The notes: generated from the sequence alone by a model not told the origin. Shown: positions 16,930 to 26,567, counted from the first letter of the stretch. The stretch: DNA of 64,000 nucleotides from Bog-756 sp963828385 (GCA_963828385.1 CAWHEF010000002.1:2790001-2854000); one strand, 5' to 3'. Translations and numbers: made by a program.

Positions 16930-17574
16930 GGAGCTGGGGGCTTTCTCCTCGTTCGTACTACGGGGTCGGGAGAGGCGACGCCCCTACCGGTCGGGCACGA
17001 TGGGAATGCTGACCTCGGGTCGCCGTATCCGTCCTGTGCGGGCACGGGTCCGTCGGACCCGCGGCACGGTACTGGACCGCCCGGACGAGCCCAAGCGACC
17101 GAAACCGTTCCGTAACGTCATTGTAATCACCGGCTCGTCCGGATCCAAGTCTTCCTCGACTGGGGGGTACCCGCCCGTGCCGTCCGATGATCGGGCCGGT
17201 TGTGGACTCGACCGACGCCCATCGGGGCACCCGACGACAAGGCCAAGGGCCTGTCGAGCGGGGCGGAGGTGAGGAAGGGGATCGGCTCCCGCCGGATGGT
17301 CCGATCTCGTGCCACCGGATCCGGCTCATTCCCGCTTGAGCGATATCGCCAGGTCCGGCTTGACGATGGACGCGACGTACGTTGGCCAGATCATGGCTCC
17401 GTGGCAGCGGAAGTTGACGACATCCCCGTCGGCTACGTCGAACGAGCGATCTCGGCTGGAATACCGGCCCGCCCGCGTCCGGAGGATGTGATGTCCCGGT
17501 TCGAACTGCGCCTCGACCGTTTCATGGCGGTCAGCGTTCCGTCATCGGTACCGCGGTTCGCAACACGTCTGGAA
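16930..17574. other. Gene-poor stretch between mptB-like gene and tRNA-Tyr
   Basis: No ORF here has a recognisable product. The stretch holds a minus-strand promoter-like pair at 17120–17148 and a short hairpin (CGGGTCC/GGACCCG) around 17044–17062. Open frames in it lack a plausible start and look like composition effects. Confidence 0.5.
17120..17148 (-). promoter_or_regulatory. Promoter-like TTGGAT–17 bp–TACAAT
   Basis: On the minus strand TTGGAT (17143–17148) and TACAAT (17120–17125) are separated by exactly 17 bases, as in housekeeping-sigma promoters. It points toward the mannosyltransferase, whose start lies about 190 bases downstream. No experimental support is available from sequence alone. 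Confidence 0.4.
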
Positions 17575-17659
17575 TGGTGGGCCGGGAAGGATTCGAACCT
17601 TCGTAGGCAGAACCGGCAGATTTACAGTCTGCTCCCTTTGGCCGCTCGGGCACCGACCC
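17575..17659 (-). tRNA. tRNA-Tyr (anticodon GTA), CCA encoded
   Basis: The acceptor stem GGGTCGG pairs with CCGGCCC with one G·U pair, the anticodon loop is CTGTAAA, a long variable arm is present, and the T-arm is GGTTCGAATCC. The 3' ACCA is encoded in the DNA, unlike in the other tRNAs of this window. Confidence 0.95.
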
Positions 17660-17703
17660 GCAGGCGGGAAGGTTACCGCCTCGGACGACGGTACTGTTTC
17701 GCC

Positions 17704-18192
17704 ATGCCAACATTCGACGTCGTCTCCGAGGTCGACATGCAGGAGGTTCGCAACGCTGTCGACCAGGCGAACCGTGAAGCGTCCACCCGGTTCGACTTCA
17801 AGGGTACCGAGTCGGCCATCGAGGTCTCCGACACCGAGTTGGTGCTCTCGTCCTCGACCGAGGACCGGCTCCGAGCCCTCTATGGGGTGCTCCAAGAGAA
17901 GCTGGTCAAGCGCCATGTCTCGCTCAAGGCTTTAGACCCGGGACGGATCGAAGAGGCATCCCGTGGGTCGGCTCGCCAGCGCCTGGCCATTCGGGCCGGC
18001 ATCTCGTCGGACAACGCCAAGAAGCTCAACAAGTTCATCAAGGATCGCGGTCCGAAGGGAGTAAGCTCGCAGACCCAGGGGAATCAGCTGCGGGTGAGCG
18101 GGAAGAAGCGCGACGATCTCCAGAAGGTGATCGCCGACCTGAAGGAAGAGGACTTCGGAATCCCGCTTCAGTTCACCAACTTCAGGGACTGA
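17704..18192 (+). CDS. yajQ: YajQ-family nucleotide-binding protein
   Basis: The 163-residue product starts MPTFDVVSEVDMQEVRNAVD and contains the family hallmarks TRFDFKGTE, KALDPGRIEEASRGSARQ and ISSDNAKKLNKFIKD. YajQ proteins have two ferredoxin-like domains. Some family members in other bacteria bind cyclic di-GMP and modulate transcription factors, others bind RNA or nucleotides, so the role here is open. The gene is intact and convergent with the GtrA gene, whose stop lies four bases away. Confidence 0.92.
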   Translation: MPTFDVVSEVDMQEVRNAVDQANREASTRFDFKGTESAIEVSDTELVLSSSTEDRLRALYGVLQEKLVKRHVSLKALDPGRIEEASRGSARQRLAIRAGISSDNAKKLNKFIKDRGPKGVSSQTQGNQLRVSGKKRDDLQKVIADLKEEDFGIPLQFTNFRD

Positions 18193-18195
18193 AGT

Positions 18196-18699
18196 TCAGG
18201 CCTCAGCTTCGACCAACTCGTCGAGCTCCTCGACCGGGTGGACATGGAACAGCCGGTTGTAGAGCAGGTACTTGAACACCCAGAACATTCCGAAGGAGAT
18301 CAGGTTGGCCATCAGCACGACCAGGGTCTGCTCGAAGTGGCTCAGGTGGTATACGTTCCCGACGTGGCGAGCGACGGCGGCACCACCCATCGACACGACG
18401 ATGCCGATTGCCGACATCACCCAGAACGGCACGATCTCCTTCATCAGGTGGGAGCGGCCGCCCTTCCCCCAGACCCAGGCGCGGTTCAGGTAATAAGAGG
18501 GGATCGTGGCGATCACATTCGCCACCACCGTGCTCGTGATCTCTCCCCACAGATGCAGGACGCCGAAGATCAGAGCGAGGGTGCCGAAGCTGACGATGGT
18601 CGAGATGACCGAAACCATCGTGTACTTGATGAGCTTCTGGGCCGCCGGCGTATCTCGCCGCTCCCAGAGATGGACAAGTCGCACGGCGAGGGCGGTCAT
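18196..18699 (-). CDS. GtrA-like membrane protein
   Basis: The 167-residue product has four predicted membrane helices and the GtrA-family features KYTMVSVISTIVSFG, YLNRAWVWG near the middle and MFWVFKYLLYNRLF near the end. GtrA proteins are thought to help translocate polyprenol-linked sugars for cell-surface glycosylation. An ATG at 18699 is chosen because it gives a normal N-terminus before the first helix. The neighbouring beta-glucosidase is on the same strand, 65 bp upstream, but a shared pathway is not evident. Confidence 0.85.
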   Translation of the reverse strand: MTALAVRLVHLWERRDTPAAQKLIKYTMVSVISTIVSFGTLALIFGVLHLWGEITSTVVANVIATIPSYYLNRAWVWGKGGRSHLMKEIVPFWVMSAIGIVVSMGGAAVARHVGNVYHLSHFEQTLVVLMANLISFGMFWVFKYLLYNRLFHVHPVEELDELVEAEA

Positions 18700-18764
18700 C
18701 GGGGAAACCCTAGCCGTCGGCGCCCCGAGGCTTCCGGCCAGGCCCTCGCCTCGGTCCTCTGCGC

Positions 18765-19940
18765 TCACAGCCGGTTGACCCGGGCGACGCTTCCGAGCCA
18801 GGTGGCGCTGGGCTTCGGGCGCCGGAGGAACGACTCCCGGTCCACTTCCACCAGGCCGAACGTCGGAGCGTAGCCGAGCACCCACTCGAAGTTGTCGAGC
18901 AGGCTCCAGTAGAAGTAGCCCCGGACATCGAGCCCGTCACCAATGCAGCGCGAGACCCCGGCCAGGGCCCGGCCGATGTACTGGACCCGGGCATCGTCGT
19001 CGGCGGTGCCGATCCCGTTCTCCGTCACGTAGACGGGGAGCCCCGTCACCGAGGCAGCCCGGCGCACCGTGGACTCGAGCGCCTCGGGCCAGAACTCGTA
19101 GCCCATCTGCGTGGTGGGCACCCCAACCTCTGCGCCGAGCAGACCGTCCGGGCCGACACGCGCCCTCGTGTAGGTCTGGACGCCGATGAAATCGTCGCCG
19201 CCGGTCGCCTCGAGGAACACGTCCTCACTGGGTCGGCGGACCCGTTCGAGCCAATCCTCGCCACCGGGTTGGAGCTGGTAGTCCGTCATCGACAGGGTGA
19301 GCCCGACCGGGAACGAGCCCGGTCCGGAGCGGATGGCCTCCACCGCCTTTTTGTGGCCGGCGATCAGCGACTCGTTGACCCGTTGCCTGCGGTCGCGGTC
19401 GCGCACCCTCGGGGGGAAGACCCCGAGACGCCAGCCCATCGTGGCCACGACATTCGGCTCGTTGATGGTGCAGGCCATGGCGATCACGTCCCCGAGATGG
19501 GCGACGGCCTTCTCGCAGAACCGGCCGAAGCGGTCCGGGGCGATCTCCGCCTCCCAGCCGCCAGCGTCTGCAAGCCACCGCGGCGTAGTGAAGTGGTGGA
19601 ACGTGACGACCGGCAGGATCCCGTGAACGGCGCAGCAGGCGGCCATGGCCCGGTAGTGGTCCAGGGCGACGAGGGAGAACTCGCCGTCCTCGGGCTCGAT
19701 CCGACTCCACTCGAGTGAGAACCGGTAGGACGAGAACCCGAGTTGAGCCACGAGGGCGATGTCCTCGGGATAGCGATTGAACGAGTCGCAGGCGTCTCCG
19801 CTCACCGCAGCGCAGCCCGACGATGGATCGTGCTCGAACGCCCACCAGTCGTTGCTGACGTTGCCCCCCTCGATCTGATGGGCGGCGGTGGCGGTTCCCC
19901 ACAGGAAGCCGTCGGGAAAGCTGGGGCCAGGCACGGGCAA
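18765..19940 (-). CDS. Glycoside hydrolase family 1 beta-glucosidase
   Basis: The 391-residue protein has the GH1 signature FPDGFLWGTATAAHQIEGG at the N-terminus, the acid/base Glu in TINEPN near residue 160 and the nucleophile Glu in VTENGIG near residue 310. Family members hydrolyse beta-glucosides and related beta-glycosides. No signal peptide is seen, so it is probably cytoplasmic. At 391 residues it is slightly shorter than typical GH1 enzymes (about 440–460). The start is TTG 19940 or GTG 19934. Confidence 0.92.
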   Translation of the reverse strand: MPVPGPSFPDGFLWGTATAAHQIEGGNVSNDWWAFEHDPSSGCAAVSGDACDSFNRYPEDIALVAQLGFSSYRFSLEWSRIEPEDGEFSLVALDHYRAMAACCAVHGILPVVTFHHFTTPRWLADAGGWEAEIAPDRFGRFCEKAVAHLGDVIAMACTINEPNVVATMGWRLGVFPPRVRDRDRRQRVNESLIAGHKKAVEAIRSGPGSFPVGLTLSMTDYQLQPGGEDWLERVRRPSEDVFLEATGGDDFIGVQTYTRARVGPDGLLGAEVGVPTTQMGYEFWPEALESTVRRAASVTGLPVYVTENGIGTADDDARVQYIGRALAGVSRCIGDGLDVRGYFYWSLLDNFEWVLGYAPTFGLVEVDRESFLRRPKPSATWLGSVARVNRL

Positions 19941-19995
19941 GTACCGTAGCTTGCCCTCGAAGAGAGCACCGGCGGTGAGCTGTCAGGATGGAACC

Positions 19996-20853
19996 GTGAG
20001 CGAGGCCCTCGATTTCCTGGTCGACCTGCTCGACCTCGAGCCGATCGAAGTCAACATCTTTCGGGGGGTGAGCCCCGACGAGGAGCGTCAACGGGTCTTC
20101 GGCGGCCAGGTGGCAGCCCAGGCCCTGAGGGCTGCCGGACGGACGGTGACCGAGGGTCGCCCCCACTCGCTGCACGCGTACTTCCTCCGTCCCGGTGACC
20201 CTTCCGTCCCCATCCTCTACGAGGTCGACCGGATCCGCGACGGCCGATCGTTCGCCACCCGCCGGGTGGTAGCCATCCAGCACGGGCGGGCCATCTTCAA
20301 CATGTCCTGTTCGTTCCACGTCGACGAGCCGGGGCTCACCCACCAGATCCCCATGCCGGACGTGCCACCTCCCGAGGAGCTCGACACCTTGGCCGTTCTG
20401 CTCGAATCGCAGCGCGAGGAGCTCGGCGACTGGGTCGACCGGCCGCGCCCGATCGACCAGCGCTACGTCGGGCAGGCGCCATTCAGCCACGCAGCGGGGA
20501 GCGAGCCGATCCAGCGGCTGTGGATCCGGGCCGACGGTGTGCTGCCCGACGACCCGCTGCTGCACGCCTGCATTGCCACTTACGCCTCGGACATGTCGCT
20601 CTTCGACACGATGTTGGCGCCGCACGACATCGACTGGGACGACAGCGATTTCATGGGCGCCAGCCTGGACCACTGCATGTGGTTCCACCGGCCCTTCCGG
20701 GCCGACGAATGGCTCCTCTACGACATGGACAGCCCGGTCGCCTTCGGGGGGCGTGGCTTGGCTCGGGGCTTTCTGTTCACACGATCAGGAGAACTTGCCG
20801 TTTCGCTCGTCCAGGAGGGCCTGATGCGCGTCTTCACCCGCCGGCCCGGCTGA
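19996..20853 (+). CDS. tesB: Acyl-CoA thioesterase II (TesB-like)
   Basis: The 285-residue double-hotdog protein contains VFGGQVAAQALRAAGRTV and PHSLHAYFLRPGD in the first hotdog, and YASDMSLFDTMLAPHD and HCMWFHRPFRADEW in the second. It hydrolyses acyl-CoA esters to free acids and CoA. The start is GTG 19996; longer upstream frames overlap the divergent beta-glucosidase start region. It converges on the citrate synthase gene, 44 bp away. Confidence 0.9.
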   Translation: MSEALDFLVDLLDLEPIEVNIFRGVSPDEERQRVFGGQVAAQALRAAGRTVTEGRPHSLHAYFLRPGDPSVPILYEVDRIRDGRSFATRRVVAIQHGRAIFNMSCSFHVDEPGLTHQIPMPDVPPPEELDTLAVLLESQREELGDWVDRPRPIDQRYVGQAPFSHAAGSEPIQRLWIRADGVLPDDPLLHACIATYASDMSLFDTMLAPHDIDWDDSDFMGASLDHCMWFHRPFRADEWLLYDMDSPVAFGGRGLARGFLFTRSGELAVSLVQEGLMRVFTRRPG

Positions 20854-20897
20854 GTGCGGTTCGGCTCCCCCGGCAACCGAGCGAGAAGGTGCGGCGA

Positions 20898-22169
20898 TCA
20901 GCGATCGCTCATCGGCACGTACGGGCGTTCGTCTGCCCCGATGTAGAGCTGACGGGGACGGGCGATCTTCGAGTCCTGGTCGAGCATCTCCGTCCAGTGG
21001 GCGAGCCATCCGGCCGTCCGGGGGATGGCGAACAGCACTGGGAACATCTCGAGCGGGAATCCCATGGCCTGGTAGATCAGCCCCGAGTAGAAGTCGACGT
21101 TCGGGTAGAGCTTGCGGGAGACGAAATAGTCGTCGCCCAGAGCGATCTCCTCGAGTTTCAGGGCGATGTCGAGCAACGGGTTCTTCCCGGTGATCTCGAA
21201 GACCTCGTCCGCCGTCCGCTTGATGATCTTCGCCCGGGGGTCGTAGCTCTTGTACACCCGATGGCCAAATCCCTGGAGCCTTCCGCCCGACCCCTCCTTG
21301 ACCGACTTCACGAAAGGCTCCACGTTCTCGAGCGAACCGATCTCGGTGAGCATCCGGATCACTTCTTCGTTCGCCCCGCCGTGTCGGGGCCCGTACAAGG
21401 CGGCACAGGCGGCGGCGCAGGCGGAGTACGGGTCGGCGTGGGAGGAGCCGACGACCCTCATGGCGGTCGTCGAGCAGTTCTGTTCGTGGTCGGCATGGAG
21501 GATGAAGAGCACGTCGAGGGCGCGAGCGAGCGTGGGGTCGGCGTCGAAGCGGGGTTCGGCGATCTTCCACATCATCGACAGGAAGTTGGCGGTGAACGGC
21601 AGGGAGTTGTCGGGGTAGACGAAGGGCATGCCCACGCTGAACCGGTGGGCCGCCGCCGCAAGCGTGGGCATCTTGGCGATAAGGCGGATGATCTGCTTCT
21701 CGCGGGACTCGACGTCGAAGATCTCCTTGGCATCGAGATAGAAGGTGGACAGGGCGGCTACGGCCGAGACGAGCATGCCCATGGGGTGGGCGTCGTAGTG
21801 GAACCCCTCGAGGAAGCGCTTTCGGACGTTCTCGTGGATGAACGTATGGAGCGTGATCTCGCGCGTCCATACTTCGAACTCCGCCTCCGAGGGCAGCTCG
21901 CCGTTGAGGAGGAGGTAAGCCACCTCGAGGTAGGTGGAGTTCTCGGCGAGCTGTTCGATCGGATAGCCGCGGTAGCGGAGGATCCCGTTCTCGCCGTCGA
22001 GGTAGGTGATGGAGCTCTCGCACGCCGCCGTCGATACGAACCCCGGATCGTAGAACCAGATGCCGGGGAGGAGCTTCGACCATTGCGCTGCAGAGATCCC
22101 CCCGTTCTCGATAGGGATCTCGAGAGACCCACCGGTGCGGTTGTCGGTGATCGTGATGCTCTCGGGCAC
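20898..22169 (-). CDS. gltA: Citrate synthase (hexameric, type II-like)
   Basis: This enzyme condenses acetyl-CoA with oxaloacetate to citrate. The 423-residue protein has the first active-site His in ILHADHEQNCSTTAMR, the second in GFGHRVYKSYDPRA and the Asp in NVDFYSGLIYQAMG. The length and the beta-rich N-terminal domain fit the larger bacterial type. No isocitrate lyase or malate synthase gene is near. It is intact. Confidence 0.95.
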   Translation of the reverse strand: MPESITITDNRTGGSLEIPIENGGISAAQWSKLLPGIWFYDPGFVSTAACESSITYLDGENGILRYRGYPIEQLAENSTYLEVAYLLLNGELPSEAEFEVWTREITLHTFIHENVRKRFLEGFHYDAHPMGMLVSAVAALSTFYLDAKEIFDVESREKQIIRLIAKMPTLAAAAHRFSVGMPFVYPDNSLPFTANFLSMMWKIAEPRFDADPTLARALDVLFILHADHEQNCSTTAMRVVGSSHADPYSACAAACAALYGPRHGGANEEVIRMLTEIGSLENVEPFVKSVKEGSGGRLQGFGHRVYKSYDPRAKIIKRTADEVFEITGKNPLLDIALKLEEIALGDDYFVSRKLYPNVDFYSGLIYQAMGFPLEMFPVLFAIPRTAGWLAHWTEMLDQDSKIARPRQLYIGADERPYVPMSDR

Positions 22170-22306
22170 AGGACCTCAGACCCTTCTCATGTCGTCTCTC
22201 ACGTCGTTGTTCTCTCACCCCAATCCTAGAACCAGGCCCCCTGGTACCGATCAATTGGCAAGGTGCGCTCGTACCGCTCGACGCGGGCGTCTCCGGCCGG
22301 TGCCGG

Positions 22307-23536
22307 TCACGGGCTCACGGCGAGGAGCAGACTCTGGGTGGAGCCGGCGAGGTCGCTCTGGCCAGCGGGTGCCGTCACCGAGACGGTCAGGGTGTAATGG
22401 TGGCCGCCGGCGACGACCAGAGCCGGCAGGGTGGGGGCCACCGAGGCGCCGGGCTCCAGGGAGATCGCCGCCTCCGAGTGGCCGCCGCGGGCGTCGGCCG
22501 GAGGCAGCGGGGCGCCCGGTAGATCGGCGAGCGCCAGGGTCTGCACGACCGACATGTTCGCTTCGGGCACGTTGCCGCAGTTGGTGACGGTGACCGCCAC
22601 CGTCAGCGAACCGGTGGGGGGGAGAATGGTCGCAGTCGGACCGGGCGTCGTCGACTGGGGGTTCGAACAGCTGGTGCCGACCGTCCCCGGCGCCCCACCG
22701 GACACGGCCGGCGGGGCGAGACCGAGCGCCGTGACGACCAGCCGGTGCGAGATGGCAAACGGGGCCGAGCCGGCGAGGGCGGTGGCGAGGGACCCCAATC
22801 GGCTCTCCCCGAGCGGTGACTGCGAAACCGGGGCGTTGACCCACGTCGACCGGGGGAGACGGACCGGAAAACGAAGGTAGGCGATGTCCGAACGGAGCCT
22901 CCTGTAGGCGGTGTCGGCCGACTGGAGCTGGGCTCCGGCGACGGCGAGATCGAGCGAGGCAGCGTCGACCGAGATCAGCGCACCCGAACCACCCGAACCA
23001 CCCGAGCCGGCAGAGGCACCCGAACCACCCGAGCCGGCAGAGGTCGTGGCGCCGGCGACGGGCAGCGGCTCGAGGCCGAGCAGCCGATCGACCGCGGAGC
23101 GCATCCGATCGACGGCGGTGGCCCGGTTACCCATGACCGCAGTGAGGCGCTCTCCGATGGCGCCGTCGGGCGAGGGCGGGACGATGGCGGCCGCCTCCCG
23201 GGCCTGGGTGGCGGTGTCATCCACGGCGGCGTCGAGGCCCTGTTGGAGGACGTCGCGGGCGGAGCCTCCGGTGGCCGAGTCGGTGAGTCCGGGAGCGGCG
23301 TCGATCAGGCCGGAGAGGCGTGCGCCGGTCGAGGTGGAAGCCTCGATGACCGGCGTGGCGAGGGCCCCGAAGCCCACATCGGTCGACCGCCTGAATCCCC
23401 CCGACTGGGCGTGCACCTCGGCGAGCGACCCGATGGCCAGTGCGAGCACGATGGCGATCAGCACCGCACCGACCACCATCGGGCCCCGCCTGCGGCGGGC
23501 GACCGAGCGCGGTCGTCTCCGTCTGGCCCGGGGCAT
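22307..23536 (-). CDS. Membrane-anchored exported protein of unknown function
   Basis: The 409-residue product starts with an Arg-rich cytoplasmic stretch, then one membrane helix at about residues 20–42, so most of it should be outside the membrane. An Ala/Thr-rich helical region follows, then a Gly/Ser-rich linker made of repeated SGGSG-type units near residues 165–185. The C-terminal third (SLTVAVTVTNCGNVPEANMS) resembles a CARDB-like or immunoglobulin-like beta domain found in surface proteins. I do not recognise the family. It lies between gltA and the sulfoquinovose gene on the same strand. Confidence 0.6.
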   Translation of the reverse strand: MPRARRRRPRSVARRRRGPMVVGAVLIAIVLALAIGSLAEVHAQSGGFRRSTDVGFGALATPVIEASTSTGARLSGLIDAAPGLTDSATGGSARDVLQQGLDAAVDDTATQAREAAAIVPPSPDGAIGERLTAVMGNRATAVDRMRSAVDRLLGLEPLPVAGATTSAGSGGSGASAGSGGSGGSGALISVDAASLDLAVAGAQLQSADTAYRRLRSDIAYLRFPVRLPRSTWVNAPVSQSPLGESRLGSLATALAGSAPFAISHRLVVTALGLAPPAVSGGAPGTVGTSCSNPQSTTPGPTATILPPTGSLTVAVTVTNCGNVPEANMSVVQTLALADLPGAPLPPADARGGHSEAAISLEPGASVAPTLPALVVAGGHHYTLTVSVTAPAGQSDLAGSTQSLLLAVSP

Positions 23537-23649
23537 CCCGACGACGTTACTGCGACGCGAGGACCCCGAAGAGGTCTGCGCGGCGCCCCGGGCGCTGTTG
23601 AGCCGGTGGTCCCGTACCGGTTCGGCGACCCGGGCTCGGCGTCACCTGA

Positions 23650-24864
23650 TCAACGTGGCGACTCCACCCGTCTATCGGCGGAGGCCGGTTCCGCGTGCCC
23701 ACCCGCCGTCACCAGCGTGCTCGCCGTCCGGCTCCACTCGACGGTGGGAAGGATGGCAGCCTGGTCCACGTTGCGCCGGTACTTCTCGACCAGGTTGAGG
23801 ATCGACTGGATCACCGTCGACGTGAGAAGGTGCGGCTTCAGACCGAGATCGAGGAGCTTGGTGTGGGCCGCCCGGTAGTAGTGCTCCTCCTTCTCCACGC
23901 GCGGGTCGTCGGTGTGCTCGATCACTACGTCGGGCATCTCGGATGCCACCATCTGTGCCATCTCCTCGACGGTGAACGACTCGGTGAACTGGTTGAACAC
24001 CCGGAACTCGCCCCGTTCGGCCGGATTCTCCAGGGCCAACTCCACACAGGCCAGGGTGTCGAGGATGTTGAGCATGCCGCGTGTCTGGCCACCCGTGCCG
24101 TAGACGGTGAGGGGGTGGCCGGTCACTGCTTGGACGCAGAAGCGGTTGAGCACGGTCCCGAACACTCCGTCGTAGTCGAAGCGGGTGGCGAGGTCGGGAT
24201 GGAGGCTGGTCTCCTCTGTCTCGTGGCCGTACACGATCCCCTGGTTCAGGTCGGTCGCCCGGAGGTCCCAGATACGGCAGGCGAACACGATGTTGTGGCT
24301 GTCGTGGACCTTCGACAGGTGGTAGAAGGAGCCCGGCTGCTTGGGATAGGGGAGCACGTCGGTGCGGCCCCGGTGGTTGATCTCGATGAAACCCTCTTCG
24401 ATATCGATGTTGGGGGTGCCGTACTCCCCCATCGTCCCGAGCTTGACGAGATGGATGTCGCGGTCATGCTCGGCAATGGCATAGAGCAGGTTCAAGGTGC
24501 CGGCCACGTTGTTGACCTGGGTGTACACGGCATGCCGACGGTCGATCATGGAGTACGGGGCCGACCGTTGTTCGGCGAAGTGCACGACCGCGTCGGGCCG
24601 GAAGGCGGTGATGATCTCGTCGACGAACGCCGGATCGGTCAGGTCGCCGACGAAGGTGTCCAGCTGGTTGTCGGAAAGCTCGTGCCAGCGACGGACTCGC
24701 CGCTGGAGGCTCACGATGGGGACGAGGCTGTCGACGCCCATCTCGAAGTCGTAGCCACGTCTTGCGAAGTTGTCGACCACGCCGACCCGATGGCCACGCC
24801 GGGACAGGTACAGCGCCGTCGGCCACCCGAGGTAGCCGTCCCCTCCGAGCACCAGAATGTTCAC
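23650..24864 (-). CDS. sqdB: UDP-sulfoquinovose synthase (SQD1/SqdB-like)
   Basis: This extended short-chain dehydrogenase converts UDP-glucose and sulfite to UDP-sulfoquinovose, the head-group donor of sulfolipid. The N-terminus has the NAD-binding LVLGGDGYLGWPTALYLS. Strong family-specific matches are FAEQRSAPYSMIDRRHAVYTQ, KLGTMGEYGTPNIDIEEG, PYPKQPGSFYHLSKVHDSHN and FGTVLNRFCVQA. The Thr, Tyr and Lys of the catalytic triad are present in the KLGTMG and YHLSK motifs. The start is GTG 24864, giving 404 residues. No sulfolipid glycosyltransferase is visible nearby, so the final product (sulfolipid or sulfoquinovosyl glycan) is unknown. Confidence 0.9.
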   Translation of the reverse strand: MNILVLGGDGYLGWPTALYLSRRGHRVGVVDNFARRGYDFEMGVDSLVPIVSLQRRVRRWHELSDNQLDTFVGDLTDPAFVDEIITAFRPDAVVHFAEQRSAPYSMIDRRHAVYTQVNNVAGTLNLLYAIAEHDRDIHLVKLGTMGEYGTPNIDIEEGFIEINHRGRTDVLPYPKQPGSFYHLSKVHDSHNIVFACRIWDLRATDLNQGIVYGHETEETSLHPDLATRFDYDGVFGTVLNRFCVQAVTGHPLTVYGTGGQTRGMLNILDTLACVELALENPAERGEFRVFNQFTESFTVEEMAQMVASEMPDVVIEHTDDPRVEKEEHYYRAAHTKLLDLGLKPHLLTSTVIQSILNLVEKYRRNVDQAAILPTVEWSRTASTLVTAGGHAEPASADRRVESPR

Positions 24865-25142
24865 GTCGCGTCTCCCTCTCGATCTGACAGATGACCGCCA
24901 CCGGCACTTTCGACCCCCGCGCCGGCGACCCCCTACAGTTATTGCCGGTCGACCTTGGAACGAGCTGAGAGCCTGCAATCAGATCGTCACAATTCGTCCC
25001 ATGCTAGGACACCGACCTTTGCCCCGCACCCGAGCGGCGTCCATGATCCGCCGCAGTCAGGGCACCCGGGTACCAGGGCTCCCTGGTTGAGGCGCCTCTT
25101 CGTTACCGCCCACGGGTATGGGAACGCCAGGCTCCCGGCAAC

Positions 25143-26567
25143 TCAGGAGCGCCGTGACCAGGCGATCTCGGCAATCGGCTCGCCGTCGACCAGTGACAGC
25201 TCTGGGGCCCGCACCTCGCGGGGCGTGGTGTCGACCGATCCGGGATGAATGAGCTCCTTCTCCCCCGGACCGACCACGCCGAGCTCGGAGAACCTGCGAG
25301 CGGTGACGAGCACCCGTCCCTCGAGTGACCCCACCGCCTTGTTGTAGGCGTTGACGGCGCTCGAGAGCCCTTTGCCCACGCCGGCCACATGGTCCCCGAG
25401 CACCGACAGCCGTTGGTAGAGCTCGACGCCCAGACGCTGCACGGCGCGGGCGTTGTCAGCCAGGTCCTCCTGCCGCCACCCGTAGGCCACCGCCCGGAGC
25501 AGGGCGATGAGCGACGTCGGCGTGGCCAGGAGCACGTGGTTGGCCACGGCGTGCTCCATCAACCCGGGCTCGTGCTCGAGTGCCGCCGTCAGCAGGGGAT
25601 CACCGGGGACGAACGCCACCACGAACTCGGGCGAGGGATCGATCCTCTTCCAGTACTCCTTCTTGGCCAGCGCGTCGACATGGGCCTTCATCTGCCGCCC
25701 GTGGCTGGCGAGGTAGACCCGCCGCTGGTCCTCGTCGTCGCACTCGTTGGCGTCGAGGAAGGCCTGCATGGGTACCTTGGCGTCCACGGCCACGTTCTGG
25801 TTGCCGGGAAGGTGGACCACCATGTCGGGGCGCAGGCGACCGCTGTCCCCGTCGCTCGACACCTGCTCGTCGAAGTCGCAGTGCCCGAGCATGCCGGCCA
25901 TCTCGACCACCCGGCGGAGCTGGAGCTCTCCCCAGCGCCCCCTGGTCTGCGGTGATCGGAGCGCGGTCACCAGATTGCGGGTCTCCTTGTGCAGCTGCTC
26001 GTGGGAGGTGGCCACGAACTTCATCTGCTCGGTCAGCGAGGTGTAGGCCCGCTGGCGTTCCACTTCGAGCCGCTGCATCCCCTCCTCGTACTTGCCCAGT
26101 TGGACCCCGAGCGGCCTGAGCAGCTGCTCGATTGCCTCCTGCCGCTTGGCCAGCTCACCGTCGGCGGCCTGACGGCCCTCGTTGAGCTTGGCTTCTGCCA
26201 GGTGCAGGAATTGCTCGTTGTTCTGGTGCAGGGCGAGCGACGAGAGGCGGGCGAACTCTCCCGTCAGTTGGGAGCGCACCTCGTCGAACGCGGCCCGGCG
26301 GTGGTCGGCGGCTTCTCGTTCACGCTTGAGCGCTTCCTCCAACGTGGCGATCTGGGTATGGGCCGATGCCGTCTCGTCCCTGGCCGACGAGAGCTCGGTC
26401 CGGACCGCCTCGACCTGGGCGGAGAGGCCGCGGATCTGCCCGGTGGCATCGGCCAACCGGGCCTCGGCGGTCCGGGTCGCGCCCGACTGATCGGCCCGCA
26501 ACAGCAGGCCGATCACGACGCCGGCACCCAGGCCGATGACGAGTCCGACGACAAGGTCGGTGATCAT
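25143..26567 (-). CDS. rmuC: DNA recombination protein RmuC
   Basis: RmuC-family proteins are predicted nucleases that limit rearrangements at inverted repeats. The 474-residue product has an N-terminal membrane helix (residues 4–24), a long coiled coil (about 30–190), and the RmuC core with RGRWGELQLRRVVEMAGM and RPDMVVHLPGNQNVAVDAK. The start is ATG 26567. It is intact and not obviously in an operon. Confidence 0.92.
   Translation of the reverse strand: MITDLVVGLVIGLGAGVVIGLLLRADQSGATRTAEARLADATGQIRGLSAQVEAVRTELSSARDETASAHTQIATLEEALKREREAADHRRAAFDEVRSQLTGEFARLSSLALHQNNEQFLHLAEAKLNEGRQAADGELAKRQEAIEQLLRPLGVQLGKYEEGMQRLEVERQRAYTSLTEQMKFVATSHEQLHKETRNLVTALRSPQTRGRWGELQLRRVVEMAGMLGHCDFDEQVSSDGDSGRLRPDMVVHLPGNQNVAVDAKVPMQAFLDANECDDEDQRRVYLASHGRQMKAHVDALAKKEYWKRIDPSPEFVVAFVPGDPLLTAALEHEPGLMEHAVANHVLLATPTSLIALLRAVAYGWRQEDLADNARAVQRLGVELYQRLSVLGDHVAGVGKGLSSAVNAYNKAVGSLEGRVLVTARRFSELGVVGPGEKELIHPGSVDTTPREVRAPELSLVDGEPIAEIAWSRRS

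Noticed and set aside
17200..17570. An open frame fused upstream of yajQ
   Set aside because: It has no recognisable domain and runs through the tRNA-Tyr gene, so it is an open-frame artefact.
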